Origin: Ensifer adhaerens
GTDB taxonomy: Bacteria; Pseudomonadota; Alphaproteobacteria; Rhizobiales; Rhizobiaceae
Assembly (NCBI RefSeq): GCF_000697965.2
Contig: NZ_CP015881.1
Location: 1,661,501-1,725,500 of the forward strand
Direction: 5' to 3'
DNA: 64,000 nucleotides
Part shown: piece by piece, positions 42,722 to 52,747 of the stretch
Position numbering within the stretch: the stretch's first letter is position 1
How the letters are laid out: each line of letters opens with the position of its first letter
Position numbers and translations under genes: made by a program
The notes under the pieces: model-generated
What the model saw: the letters and a program-made list of their open reading frames with translations, nothing else
Databases searched by the model: none
What the model was told of the DNA's origin: nothing

Positions 42722-43504
42722 ATGAGCACCATCGGTAAGGCCTTGACTTTGCTCGACGCGATCTCGCGCCTTGAGAAAGAGGCGGGGTTGAGCGACATCG
42801 CCCGCCACTGCGGGCTCGACAAGGCGACGGCCAGGCGCTTTCTCGTCGAACTGGAAAAACACGGCTTCGTCGAGCAGGACGTGGAAACGCGCCGTTATCG
42901 GCTGGGCGGTGCACCGGTGCGGCTCGCCCGTATCCGCGAGGCGCGCTTTCCCTATCTGAGCGTGGCGACACCTTTTGCGCGGGAACTCGCAAGCCTTGCG
43001 GGCGAGACCGTCCACCTCTCCGAATATGCCGCCGGCCGCCTGTCGACCATTCATGTGGAGGACTCGCAACGGGCGCATCGTGTCATCGTCGACGTCGGCA
43101 GCATCCTGCCCTTCCACGCGACTGCATCCGGGCTCGGCTTTCTCTCCTTCTGCCCGCAGAAGGAGATCGACGCGGCCCTGTCGGCACCGCTCCAGGCCTT
43201 CACCGACCACACGCTGACGGATCCGGCCGCACTCCGCCAGACGCTCGGCGAGACGCTCCGGCGCGGCTACTCGATCTGCCATCACGGGCTTGAGACCGGC
43301 GTCGTCAGCGTCGCCGCCCCGATCCGTGCGCCCGGCACAACGCCGGTCGGCGCCATCGCTATCGCCGCACCTGCAACGCGTGCCGACAAGGAGACGGTGG
43401 AACAGATGGGGCGCGCCGCTATGGCTGCGGCAAGACGCATTTCCGAAAGACTTTTCGGGTTGGAGCAGGTTGCTGCCGATCCGCTGGCAAGGAGGGCCGG
43501 CTGA
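42722..43504 (+). CDS. IclR-family transcriptional regulator
   Basis: 260-residue regulator: N-terminal winged helix (KALTLLDAISRLEKEAGLSDIARHCGLDKATARRFLVELEKHGFVEQDVETRRYRLG) and a C-terminal IclR effector domain (about residues 85-250, with VHLSEYAAGRLSTIHVEDSQRAHRV and GVVSVAAPIRAPGTTPVGAIAIAAPA). GGAGGA lies 5 bases upstream of the ATG. It heads a six-gene plus-strand operon with overlapping or nearly touching genes, and faces the permease/aldehyde dehydrogenase unit, so it likely controls both. Confidence 0.92.
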   Translation: MSTIGKALTLLDAISRLEKEAGLSDIARHCGLDKATARRFLVELEKHGFVEQDVETRRYRLGGAPVRLARIREARFPYLSVATPFARELASLAGETVHLSEYAAGRLSTIHVEDSQRAHRVIVDVGSILPFHATASGLGFLSFCPQKEIDAALSAPLQAFTDHTLTDPAALRQTLGETLRRGYSICHHGLETGVVSVAAPIRAPGTTPVGAIAIAAPATRADKETVEQMGRAAMAAARRISERLFGLEQVAADPLARRAG

Positions 43505-44757
43505 TGAATGCAATGAACCGTCTCCCCAATATCCTGGTCGTGGGTACGGGAGACACCAAATGCGACGAACTCCAGTTCATGGCGTCCGTCATCCGCGAAG
43601 CCGGCGGACTGCCTGTGATGATGGATGTCAGCATTCTCGGCGACCCGCCCTATCAGCCTGAATACTCGCGCCACGACATTGCCGAAGCGGCCGGCGTCTC
43701 GATCGCGGCCATCGCATCCAGCGGCGACGAACACAGCGCCATGGCGCTGATGGCAACAGGTGCCGCCGCCCTTACCCGTTCGCTCTACGAGGCCGGCCAG
43801 GCCGATGGCGTAATCATTCTCGGCGGCTCGATGGGCACCGACCTGGCGCTGGACGTCGCCGCGGCGCTACCACTCGGCGTGCCGAAATTCATCGTCTCGA
43901 CGATTGCCTATTCGCACCTCTTGCCGCCCGAGCGCATCGCGCCTGATCTGATGATGATCCTCTGGGCTGGCGGGCTCTATGGTCTCAACGGCATCTGCCG
44001 CTCGGTGCTCTCCCAGGCCTGCGGCGCGGTCGTCGGTGCTGCGCGGTTCGGTACAAAGCCGGATGGATCGCGGCCGCTGATCGGCATGACCTCGCTGGGA
44101 TCGAGCTGCCTCAAATACATGAAATACCTGAAACCCGAACTCGAGCGCCGCGGCTACGACGTCGCCGTCTTCCATTCGACCGGCATGGGCGGGCGCGCTT
44201 TCGAGGCGATCGCGGCCGAGAAGGGTTTCACGGCCGTCTTCGACTTCTGCATCCAGGAGGTCAGCAACCACCATCACGGAACGGTCGTCACCTCAGGGCC
44301 GGACCGGCTTGAAAATGCCGGGCGAGCCGGCATCCCCCAGATCGTCGCGCCCGGCGCCGTCGACATGGTCGACCTGCCCGCCTGGCAGCCCGTTCCGCAA
44401 GCCTTCGCCGACCGCCCCTATCACGCCCACAACCGGCTGCTCGGCTCGGTCACCACGTCAGCCCATGGGCGGCGCGAGATCGCTCGCGTCATCGGCGGCA
44501 AACTGGCCGGCACCGGCGCCGAAGTCGCCTTCATCCTGCCGCTCAAGGGGATTCAGGAGTGGGATCAGCCCGACGAGCCGCTCTTCGAACCGGAGGCGCT
44601 CGACGCCTTCATCGACGAGATGCGCCGGTCGATCCCGTCAGGCGTCGCGCTGCTTGAGGTCGACAGCCACATCAACGCCCCGGAATTCTCGAAAGCAGCA
44701 CTTGCGATCTTCGATGACTGGGTGTCGCGCGGCATCGTGCCCGAGGGTCGGCCATGA
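43504..44757 (+). CDS. Tm-1-like (UPF0261) ATP-binding domain protein
   Basis: 417-residue protein of the UPF0261/Tm-1-like family, related to the N-terminal domain of the tomato Tm-1 resistance protein. Typical segments are ILVVGTGDTKCDELQFMASVIREAGG, DGVIILGGSMGTDLALDVAAALPLGVPKFIVST, PLIGMTSLGSSC, FHSTGMGGRAFEA, and APGAVDMVDLPAWQPVP. The bacterial function is not established; a nucleotide-binding role has been proposed for Tm-1. The ATG overlaps the iclR stop by one base, and its own stop overlaps the HAD start. Its membership in a catabolic operon suggests a metabolic rather than defensive role. Confidence 0.85.
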   Translation: MNAMNRLPNILVVGTGDTKCDELQFMASVIREAGGLPVMMDVSILGDPPYQPEYSRHDIAEAAGVSIAAIASSGDEHSAMALMATGAAALTRSLYEAGQADGVIILGGSMGTDLALDVAAALPLGVPKFIVSTIAYSHLLPPERIAPDLMMILWAGGLYGLNGICRSVLSQACGAVVGAARFGTKPDGSRPLIGMTSLGSSCLKYMKYLKPELERRGYDVAVFHSTGMGGRAFEAIAAEKGFTAVFDFCIQEVSNHHHGTVVTSGPDRLENAGRAGIPQIVAPGAVDMVDLPAWQPVPQAFADRPYHAHNRLLGSVTTSAHGRREIARVIGGKLAGTGAEVAFILPLKGIQEWDQPDEPLFEPEALDAFIDEMRRSIPSGVALLEVDSHINAPEFSKAALAIFDDWVSRGIVPEGRP

Positions 44758-45428
44758 CGAAGAACATGACCGACAAGGCATTGATCCTCGACTTCGGCGG
44801 CGTCGTCACCCGAACGCTATTCGAGACCCACGACGTCACCGAGCGCGCACTTGGCCTTGCGCCGGGCACGCTCACGTGGCGCGGCCCCTTCGATCCGGCG
44901 ACCGACCCGCTCTGGGCCGCCATGCAGCGGCGCGAGATCACCGAACGGGACTACTGGACGACACGCACGCGCGAGGTTGGACAGTTGCTCGACGAAGACT
45001 GGAGCGACATGAAGACCTTCGTGCAGCGGGCGCGCGGGGCCGAACCGGAGCTGGTGCTCAGGCCCGAGGCACGCGACGCGATCCTTGCCGCTCACAGGGC
45101 CGGCATCCGCCTCGCGATCCTCTCCAACGAACTCGACCTCTTCTATGGCGTCGCGTTCCGCGAGCGTTTCCCGCTGATCGAGCTCTTCGAGATTATCGTC
45201 GACGCCACCTACACCAACATCCTGAAGCCCGATCCGCGCGCTTACGAACTGGTGCTGAGCCAGCTCAGTTTGTCGCGCGAAGCCTGCGTCTTCGTGGATG
45301 ACCAGTTGAAGAACATCGAGGGTGCGCGGGCCGTCGGCCTGCCTCACGTCCATTTCGACGTCACCCGCCCCGCAGAAAGCTATGCCAGAGCGCTTCAGAT
45401 GCTCGGCCTCGAACTGACAGGAGCATGA
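44754..45428 (+). CDS. HAD-superfamily hydrolase (class IA)
   Basis: 224-residue HAD hydrolase. Nucleophile motif is LDFGGVV, in which the usual second Asp (DxD) is replaced by Gly, as in the YihX/ACAD10-type branch; motif II is AILSNE and motif III/IV are TNILKPDPRAYELVL and CVFVDDQLKNIEGARAVGL. The cap lies between about residues 17 and 85. Start overlaps the Tm-1-like stop; an ATG four codons on is possible. It might remove phosphate from, or repair, phosphorylated intermediates made by the operon's kinase; that is inference. Confidence 0.88.
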   Translation: MTKNMTDKALILDFGGVVTRTLFETHDVTERALGLAPGTLTWRGPFDPATDPLWAAMQRREITERDYWTTRTREVGQLLDEDWSDMKTFVQRARGAEPELVLRPEARDAILAAHRAGIRLAILSNELDLFYGVAFRERFPLIELFEIIVDATYTNILKPDPRAYELVLSQLSLSREACVFVDDQLKNIEGARAVGLPHVHFDVTRPAESYARALQMLGLELTGA

Positions 45429-45430
45429 GC

Positions 45431-46786
45431 ATGCGCGAAACCAACTTCCTCATCGAGAACAACGCCCGCCACCTCTGGCATCCGATGGCGCATCCGGCCG
45501 AGATGCAGGCGACGCCGCCGCGCATCATCAATGCCGGCGAAGGCGTCGAGATCGTCGACATTCACGGCAAGAAGGTGCTCGACGCGGTCGGCGGTCTCTG
45601 GAACGTCAATCTCGGCTATTCCTGTGAACCGGTGAAGGAGGCGATCCGCCGCCAGCTCGACGACCTGCCCTATTATTCGACCTTTCGCGGCACCACCAAT
45701 TCGCCGCTGATCGAGCTGTCCTACGAGCTCGCTGAATGGTTCCGCGAGGACGGGCTGACGCGCTCGTTCTTCACCTCGGGGGGCTCGGATTCGGTCGAGA
45801 CCTGCCTGCGTCTCGCCCGCCAATACCACAAGCTCAACGGCCAGCCGGAGCGCACCAAGTTCGTCGCCTTGAAGAAGGGCTATCACGGCACCCATTTCGG
45901 CGGCGCCTCGGTCAACGGCAATGCCAATTTCCGTCGCAACTACGAGCCGCTGCTGCCCGGCGTCTATCATCTGCCGGCGCCCTATACCTATCGCAACCCG
46001 TTCGACACGACCGACGGCGCTGTCATCGCCAAGTCGATCGCGCGACTCTTCGAGGACGAGATCGCCTTTCAGGGCGCCGACACCATCGCGGCGCTGATCA
46101 TGGAGCCGGTGCTTGGCGCCGGCGGCGTGATCGTGCCGCACGAGACCTTCATGCCGCTGATGCGCGAGATCTGCGACCGCCACGGCATTCTGCTGATTGC
46201 CGACGAGGTGATCACCGCCTTCGGCCGCACCGGCGCCTGGACCGGCTCACGTCTCTGGGGCGTGAAGCCAGACTTCATGTCGACCGCGAAGGCGATCACC
46301 AATGGCTACTATCCCTTCGGCGCAGTGATGATCGCCGACAAGGTGGCCGAGGCTTTCGAAAGCAACAAGACGGCTGCCGGATCCATCGGCCATGGTTACA
46401 CCTACTCCGGCCATCCGGTCGGTGCTGCGGCAGCGCTCGCAACGCTGAAGGAGACGCGCAAGCAGAACGTGGCGGCGAATGCCGGTGCCCGCGGCGAGGA
46501 ACTCATCGCCGGTCTCGAAGCGCTGAAGGAGCGGCACGAACTGATCGGCGACGTGCGTGGCAAGGGTCTGATGTGCGCGCTCGAACTGGTCTCGGATCGC
46601 GAGAAGAAGACCGCTGCGGCGAAGGATGTGGTGCAGAAGGTCCAGGACGTGACCTATGACGCCGGCGTCATGGTGCGAACCTCGGGCGCCAATGTCATCC
46701 TCTCGCCGCCACTCGTCATCACCGCCGGCGATGTCGCCCGTATTCTGACGGCGCTGGACGCCGGCCTCACCGCCGCACGGGGATAA
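45431..46786 (+). CDS. Class III omega-amino acid transaminase (beta-alanine:pyruvate type)
   Basis: 451-residue PLP-dependent transaminase, class III. PLP lysine is Lys287 in MSTAKAITNGYYPFGA; other features are HLWHPMAHP, FFTSGGSDSVETCLRLARQYH, KGYHGTHFGG, MEPVLGAGGVIVP, DEVITAFGRTGAWTG and GHGYTYSGHPVGAAAA. It groups by motif with omega-amino acid and amine:pyruvate transaminases. I prefer ATG 45431, which has AGGAG 7 bases upstream, over the overlapping ATG at 45425. It would deaminate a primary amine to an aldehyde. It sits beside a second class III enzyme of a different branch. Confidence 0.9.
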   Translation: MRETNFLIENNARHLWHPMAHPAEMQATPPRIINAGEGVEIVDIHGKKVLDAVGGLWNVNLGYSCEPVKEAIRRQLDDLPYYSTFRGTTNSPLIELSYELAEWFREDGLTRSFFTSGGSDSVETCLRLARQYHKLNGQPERTKFVALKKGYHGTHFGGASVNGNANFRRNYEPLLPGVYHLPAPYTYRNPFDTTDGAVIAKSIARLFEDEIAFQGADTIAALIMEPVLGAGGVIVPHETFMPLMREICDRHGILLIADEVITAFGRTGAWTGSRLWGVKPDFMSTAKAITNGYYPFGAVMIADKVAEAFESNKTAAGSIGHGYTYSGHPVGAAAALATLKETRKQNVAANAGARGEELIAGLEALKERHELIGDVRGKGLMCALELVSDREKKTAAAKDVVQKVQDVTYDAGVMVRTSGANVILSPPLVITAGDVARILTALDAGLTAARG

Positions 46787-46789
46787 ACC

Positions 46790-48073
46790 ATGACAGGCAA
46801 CGCGGATCTGATCGCGCGCCGCGAGCGGCTGCTCGGGCGCAACATGTCGCTGTTCTACGAGGAGCCGGTGCATCTGGTGCGGGGCGAAGGCGTCTGGCTC
46901 TTCGACGCCGATGGCCGCCGCTATCTCGACTGCTACAACAACGTGCCGCATGTCGGCCATTGCCATCCGCGGGTGACCGAGGCGATCGCCCGGCAGGCCT
47001 CAACCCTCAACACCCACACCCGCTATCTGCACGAAGGCATTCTCGACTATGTCGAGCGGCTGACCGCGACCTTCGACAAGAGCCTCGACGCGGCGATCCT
47101 CACCTGCACCGGCAGCGAGGCGAATGACGTGGCGCTGCGCATGGCTCAAGCCGTGACCGGCAAAACCGGGGTGATTGCCACCGACCACACCTATCACGGC
47201 AACACCGCGGCCGTGTCGCAGCTTTCGACCCGAATGCCGCCGGTCGGCGGCTTCGGCGGCCACGTGCGCCACGTGCCAGCACCCGACAGCTACCGACCGC
47301 TCGGCGGCGAGCCGGGTGACGCATTCGCTGCCGCCTTCACCGCCAAGGTCGAAGAAGCGATCGCCTCGCTTGAGCAGAGCCCGCACGGCTTCTCGGCGCT
47401 GATCATCGACCCCTTCTTCGCCAACGAAGGCTTTCCGGAATTGCCATCCGGCTTTCTCGACGGCGCCGTCGCCGCCGTCCGAAAGGCGGGCGGCCTTGTG
47501 ATTGCCGATGAGGTCCAACCGGGCTTCGGTCGCACCGGCAGGCACATGTGGGGGCACCAGAAAGCCGGCATCCTTGCGGATATCGTCACGCTTGGAAAGC
47601 CCATGGGCAACGGTCACCCGATCGGCGGCGTGGTCGCGGGAAGCGAAACACTCAATGCCTTCCGCAAGGCGTTTCGTTACTTCAACACCTTCGGCGGCAA
47701 CCCCGTATCCTGCGCTGCCGCCATGGCGGTGCTCGATGTGATCGAAAGTGAGAAGCTCATCGAGAACGCCGCCACCGTGGGCGCCTATGCCAAGGCGGGT
47801 CTCGCGCGGCTTGCGGACAAACATGACGTGATCGGCGACATCAGGGGCAGTGGCCTGTTCTTCGGTGCGGAACTCGTCACCGATCGCAGCGAGAAAACAC
47901 CGGCGAGCGATCTCGCGACAAAGGTGATCAACGGCATGCGCGAGCGAGGCGTGCTGATGGGCAAGCTTGGTATCCACCAATGCACGACGAAAATCCGGCC
48001 GCCGATGCCGTTTACCCGCGAGAATGCCGACGTCATGCTGTCGACGCTCGACGACGTGCTTTCGGGCCTGTGA
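46790..48073 (+). CDS. Class III PLP enzyme resembling ethanolamine-phosphate/5-phosphohydroxylysine phospho-lyase
   Basis: 427-residue class III aminotransferase-fold protein. Its N-terminal third matches the mammalian AGXT2L1/AGXT2L2 phospho-lyases unusually well: YLDCYNNVPHVGHCHPRV and STLNTHTRYLHEGILDYVERL, then ILTCTGSEANDVALRMAQ and TDHTYHGNT. PLP lysine is Lys270 in LGKPMGNGHPIGG, and DEVQPGFGRTG is present. These enzymes eliminate phosphate and ammonia from amino-alcohol phosphates to give an aldehyde. An APH-type kinase gene 7 bases downstream, able to make the phosphate ester, strengthens this assignment over an ordinary transaminase. Confidence 0.8.
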   Translation: MTGNADLIARRERLLGRNMSLFYEEPVHLVRGEGVWLFDADGRRYLDCYNNVPHVGHCHPRVTEAIARQASTLNTHTRYLHEGILDYVERLTATFDKSLDAAILTCTGSEANDVALRMAQAVTGKTGVIATDHTYHGNTAAVSQLSTRMPPVGGFGGHVRHVPAPDSYRPLGGEPGDAFAAAFTAKVEEAIASLEQSPHGFSALIIDPFFANEGFPELPSGFLDGAVAAVRKAGGLVIADEVQPGFGRTGRHMWGHQKAGILADIVTLGKPMGNGHPIGGVVAGSETLNAFRKAFRYFNTFGGNPVSCAAAMAVLDVIESEKLIENAATVGAYAKAGLARLADKHDVIGDIRGSGLFFGAELVTDRSEKTPASDLATKVINGMRERGVLMGKLGIHQCTTKIRPPMPFTRENADVMLSTLDDVLSGL

Positions 48074-48080
48074 GCGGCTG

Positions 48081-49091
48081 ATGGTCGCCGCCCTACCTCC
48101 GCATTTTCGCGCCGCGCTCGACGCGCGCGCCCGTCAGGCGCTCGCCCATTGGGGCGTCGCCGACCAACGGCCGGAACTGTTGAAGTATCGGGAAAACGCG
48201 GTGTTTCGCGTATGCCTCGCCGATGGTCGGTCGGCGGCGCTGCGGCTGCACCGCGCCGGCTATCACGGCGAAGCGGCCCTTCGCTCGGAACTGCAATGGA
48301 TGGCAGCACTCGTCGATAGCGGTCTCGCGCTGCCGCGGCCGATCGCAACGGCGGACGGATGCCTGCTTGTTGCCCTGCCGGAAGATGAAGCGTTTGCCGC
48401 GCAGCACGCCGATATCATCGGCTGGATGGACGGACAGACGCTCGGCGAAAGCGGAAAGCCGCTGTCCCACACACCCGAAAAGCTCGGCGCGATCTTCTCG
48501 GCACTCGGCGCCACCATGGCCGAGATGCACAATCTCGCCGACCGCTGGACGTCGCCGGAGGGATTCTGGCGCCCCGCCTGGGATGCGGAAGGACTGCTCG
48601 GCGAGCGGCCGCTCTGGGGACGGTTCTGGGACTGCGACGGCTTGTCTTCGGCGCAGACAAGAGCACTTTCGGCGTTGCGCCATGATCTCCGGCGGCGCCT
48701 GGCAACGATGCCGACTCCGGCGCAGGATTTTGGGCTGATCCATGCCGATCTCGTTCGGGAGAACGTGCTCGTTGCCGAGAACGGCGTGACCGTCATCGAT
48801 TTCGACGATGCCGGCTACGGCTTTCGCCTCTTCGACATCGCGACCGCACTCCTGAAAAACCGGCGCGAGCCGGCATATGAGACGATCGAGGCTGTGCTGA
48901 TCTCAGGCTATCGAAGCCGCCGCGCCCTGCCGGACGAAGCGTTTTCCTGCCTGCCGCTGTTCCTCGTGCTTCGCAGCCTCACCTATATCGGCTGGTTTGC
49001 CTCGCGGCCGGAGTTGCCCGCGGCGCGCGACCGCGTCCTGCGATATGCCGACGAGACGCTGGCGCTTGCGGAAGAACTGGGGGTTCGATGA
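48081..49091 (+). CDS. APH/choline-kinase-fold small-molecule kinase (hydroxylysine-kinase-like)
   Basis: 336-residue aminoglycoside-phosphotransferase-fold kinase. The catalytic loop is LIHADLVRENVLV and the metal-binding motif VIDFDDAGYGFRLFDIA, as expected; the N-terminal lobe holds YRENAVFRVCLADG and the Lys/Arg-containing AALRLHRAGYHGEAALRSELQWM. ATG 48081; upstream in-frame starts overlap the phospho-lyase gene. The fold phosphorylates hydroxyl groups of small molecules such as choline, homoserine and hydroxylysine. Encoded next to a phospho-lyase-like enzyme, it probably phosphorylates an amino alcohol. No antibiotic-resistance role is suggested by context. Last gene of the IclR-led operon, convergent with hpaR. 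Confidence 0.83.
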   Translation: MVAALPPHFRAALDARARQALAHWGVADQRPELLKYRENAVFRVCLADGRSAALRLHRAGYHGEAALRSELQWMAALVDSGLALPRPIATADGCLLVALPEDEAFAAQHADIIGWMDGQTLGESGKPLSHTPEKLGAIFSALGATMAEMHNLADRWTSPEGFWRPAWDAEGLLGERPLWGRFWDCDGLSSAQTRALSALRHDLRRRLATMPTPAQDFGLIHADLVRENVLVAENGVTVIDFDDAGYGFRLFDIATALLKNRREPAYETIEAVLISGYRSRRALPDEAFSCLPLFLVLRSLTYIGWFASRPELPAARDRVLRYADETLALAEELGVR

Positions 49092-49111
49092 TCAGGGCGC
49101 CGTCGAAGCAC

Positions 49112-49600
49112 TCAGTCGTTGAGACTGGCGAGTTCGTCCAGCATATCGAGCAGGACTTCGACGCGCTCGTGGCCGTAGCGAGCTTCGAGCTCCTCGTAGA
49201 TCGCGCGGCTTTCCGGGCTGACGTCGGCGATCACCCGCATGCCCTCGGGCGCGATCTCGAGCAGAACGCGCCGGCCGTCGTCGGCGTCCTTATGCTTGGT
49301 GATCAGGCCGCGCTCCTCGAGCGAGCGGATGATGCGCGTCAGGCTTGGCGCCAGGATGAAGGCCTTGTCGGCCATCTCGGACGCATCGACCCGGCCGGCT
49401 TCGGCGAGAATGCGGATCACCCGCCATTGTTGCTCGGTAATATCGTGACGCGCCAGCATCGGTCGAAAATGCGCCATGACGGCTTCGCGTGCGCGCAGAA
49501 GCGCGATCGGCAGCGAACGGCGCGTGTTGTGCGGCAAAAGGGCGTCGTGGCCCAGGTCGGTGGGAGGCTTTTCGCGGCTCATAGGCGTTCTATCGGACAT
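49112..49600 (-). CDS. hpaR: MarR-family repressor of the homoprotocatechuate operon
   Basis: 162-residue MarR-type regulator of the HpaR/HpcR branch: NTRRSLPIALLRAREAVMAHFRPMLARHDITEQQWRVIRILAEAG leads into the winged helix (MADKAFILAPSLTRIIRSLEERGLITKHKDADDGRRVLLEIAPEG). Known HpaR proteins repress the meta-cleavage genes and are released by pathway compounds. ATG 49600. Divergent from hpaF over 108 bases containing the palindrome TTAACGTGTTAA. Convergent with the kinase gene, only 20 bases apart. Confidence 0.92.
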   Translation of the reverse strand: MSDRTPMSREKPPTDLGHDALLPHNTRRSLPIALLRAREAVMAHFRPMLARHDITEQQWRVIRILAEAGRVDASEMADKAFILAPSLTRIIRSLEERGLITKHKDADDGRRVLLEIAPEGMRVIADVSPESRAIYEELEARYGHERVEVLLDMLDELASLND

Positions 49601-49669
49601 TTTCTTTCGTTCTGCAATCGGCAGTCGCAGCTGCGGGAAACGGGCTGCTTGACACCGTCGGCAATTTCG

Positions 49670-49681
49670 TTAACGTGTTAA
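49670..49681. promoter_or_regulatory. Candidate HpaR operator
   Basis: TTAACGTGTTAA consists of TTAAC and GTTAA arms around a GT centre. It lies 27 bases upstream of the hpaF ATG in the hpaR-hpaF divergent region, where a MarR-type repressor would block the promoter. AT-rich sequence (AATATATGAG) follows. Confidence 0.6.
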
Positions 49682-49708
49682 ATATATGAGAGCGCATCGG
49701 GAGGAAAG

Positions 49709-50101
49709 ATGCCGCATCTGACAATCGAATATTCCGGTAACCTCGACACTCGCGTCGACTTTGCCAAGCTGTGCCGCACGGTGCACGCGACCATCCTCGG
49801 CACCGGCCTCTTCGAGCTTGGCGCCATCAGGGTGCGCACGATCCAGAGCCGCGACTATGCGATCGCCGACCTCCTGCCGGAAAACGGCTTCATCGACCTG
49901 TCCTTCCGCATCGGCCGCGGCCGCACGGAAGCGGAGAAGAAGGCGACCGGCGACGCGATTTTCAAGGCCGTCAGCGAAGAACTCTCGACGCTCTTCTCGA
50001 CGCCGCATTTCGCCCTCAGCCTGGAGATCCGCGAGATCGATCCGGAGCTGAGCTGGAAGAAGAACGCCATTCACCCCAGGCTGCGCGCCTCCAACGGCTG
50101 A
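49709..50101 (+). CDS. hpaF: 5-carboxymethyl-2-hydroxymuconate delta-isomerase
   Basis: 130-residue tautomerase-fold isomerase (also called HpcD) of the homoprotocatechuate pathway, moving a double bond in 5-carboxymethyl-2-hydroxymuconate after the HpaE step. Pro2, which becomes the N-terminal catalytic proline after Met removal, is present (MPHLTIEYSGNL). Further agreement with E. coli HpcD: ATILGTGLFELGAIRVR, FRIGRGRTEAEKKATG and LSLEIREIDPELSWKKNAIHPRL. GGGAGGAAAG lies just before the ATG. First gene of the meta operon; 64 bases separate it from hpaE. Confidence 0.93.
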   Translation: MPHLTIEYSGNLDTRVDFAKLCRTVHATILGTGLFELGAIRVRTIQSRDYAIADLLPENGFIDLSFRIGRGRTEAEKKATGDAIFKAVSEELSTLFSTPHFALSLEIREIDPELSWKKNAIHPRLRASNG

Positions 50102-50165
50102 GCGCGGCCCTCCCACAAAAACACAGCAGTGCGCGGCGAAGTCTGCGCCAGCATCGGAGACCATC

Positions 50166-51683
<1,518 letters not shown>

Positions 51684-51716
51684 GCGCGCTGGCAAAAAAA
51701 TCTGGAGGAGACATCA

Positions 51717-52697
51717 ATGCCCTTGCCGAAACCGAACCTCTACCCGCCCTTCAACATCGTGCGGCTGAGCCATGTGGAGCTCGCCGTCACCGATCTTGCC
51801 AAATCGCGCGCCTTCTATGTCGACGTGCTGGGCCTGCAGGTCACCGACGAGACGGCGGACACGATCTATCTGAGGGCCATGGAGGAACGCGGCCACCACT
51901 GCATCATTCTGAAGAAGGCGGCGAGCGCTGAGGCTCGCGACCTCGGCTTCAAGGTCTTTGGCGACGAGGATCTCGAAAAGGCCGCGCATTTCTTCAAAGC
52001 GAAAGAATTGCCTGTCGAGTGGATCGAACGCCCCTACCAGTCACGCACCTTTCGCACCCGTGACCCGCAGGGCATCCCGCTCGAATTCTATTCGAAGATG
52101 GACCGCCTGCCGCCAATCCACCAGAAATACGCGCTCTACCGCGGCGTCAAACCGCTGCGCATCGACCACTTCAACTGCTTCTCGCCCAATGTCGACGAAG
52201 CGGTCGCCTTCTACAACGAGATCGGCTTCCGGGTAACGGAATACACGGCCGATGAGGAGACGGGACGTCTCTGGGCCGCCTGGACCCATCGCAAGGGCGG
52301 CGTGCACGACATCGCCTTTACCAACGGCCGCGGCCCGCGCCTGCACCACACCGCCTTCTGGGTGCCGACGCCGCTCAACATCATCGACCTGCTCGACCTG
52401 ATGTCGACCTCCGGTTGGCTCGCCAATATCGAACGTGGCCCCGGCCGCCACGGCATTTCCAACGCCTTCTTCCTCTATGTCCGCGACCCTGATGGACACC
52501 GCATCGAGATCTACTGCTCCGACTACCAGACCGTCGATCCGGATCTGGAACCGATCAAGTGGGACCTGAAGGACCCGCAGCGCCAGACGCTCTGGGGCGC
52601 GCCGGCACCGAAATCCTGGTTCGAGGAAGGCAGCGCCTTTGCCGGTGCCGAGGCGAGGGACTCGATCCTGAAAGCCCAACCGATCGTCGCGCCGTGA
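51717..52697 (+). CDS. hpaD: 3,4-dihydroxyphenylacetate 2,3-dioxygenase (type I extradiol)
   Basis: 326-residue non-heme iron dioxygenase of the vicinal-oxygen-chelate type, splitting homoprotocatechuate in the meta position. Iron ligands are His151 (LRIDHF), His211 (LHHTAF) and Glu264 (HRIEIY), in the order known from the Brevibacterium and Arthrobacter enzymes. GPGRHGISNAFFLYVRDPDGHRIEIYCSDYQ is nearly the family consensus. This differs from E. coli HpaD, a shorter type III (LigB-like) enzyme of the same name, so only function is shared. The VOC repeats occupy about residues 15-130 and 148-290. Confidence 0.94.
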   Translation: MPLPKPNLYPPFNIVRLSHVELAVTDLAKSRAFYVDVLGLQVTDETADTIYLRAMEERGHHCIILKKAASAEARDLGFKVFGDEDLEKAAHFFKAKELPVEWIERPYQSRTFRTRDPQGIPLEFYSKMDRLPPIHQKYALYRGVKPLRIDHFNCFSPNVDEAVAFYNEIGFRVTEYTADEETGRLWAAWTHRKGGVHDIAFTNGRGPRLHHTAFWVPTPLNIIDLLDLMSTSGWLANIERGPGRHGISNAFFLYVRDPDGHRIEIYCSDYQTVDPDLEPIKWDLKDPQRQTLWGAPAPKSWFEEGSAFAGAEARDSILKAQPIVAP

Positions 52698-52747
52698 CGT
52701 TTGGCGAGTGGATCGGCTAAGGGCCTGGGATCGAACGGGAGTAGAAA

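Noticed and set aside
48081..49091. Aminoglycoside-resistance gene
   Set aside because: The APH-type fold could suggest antibiotic resistance, but the protein sits in a tight catabolic operon beside a phospho-lyase and is better explained as a metabolic kinase.
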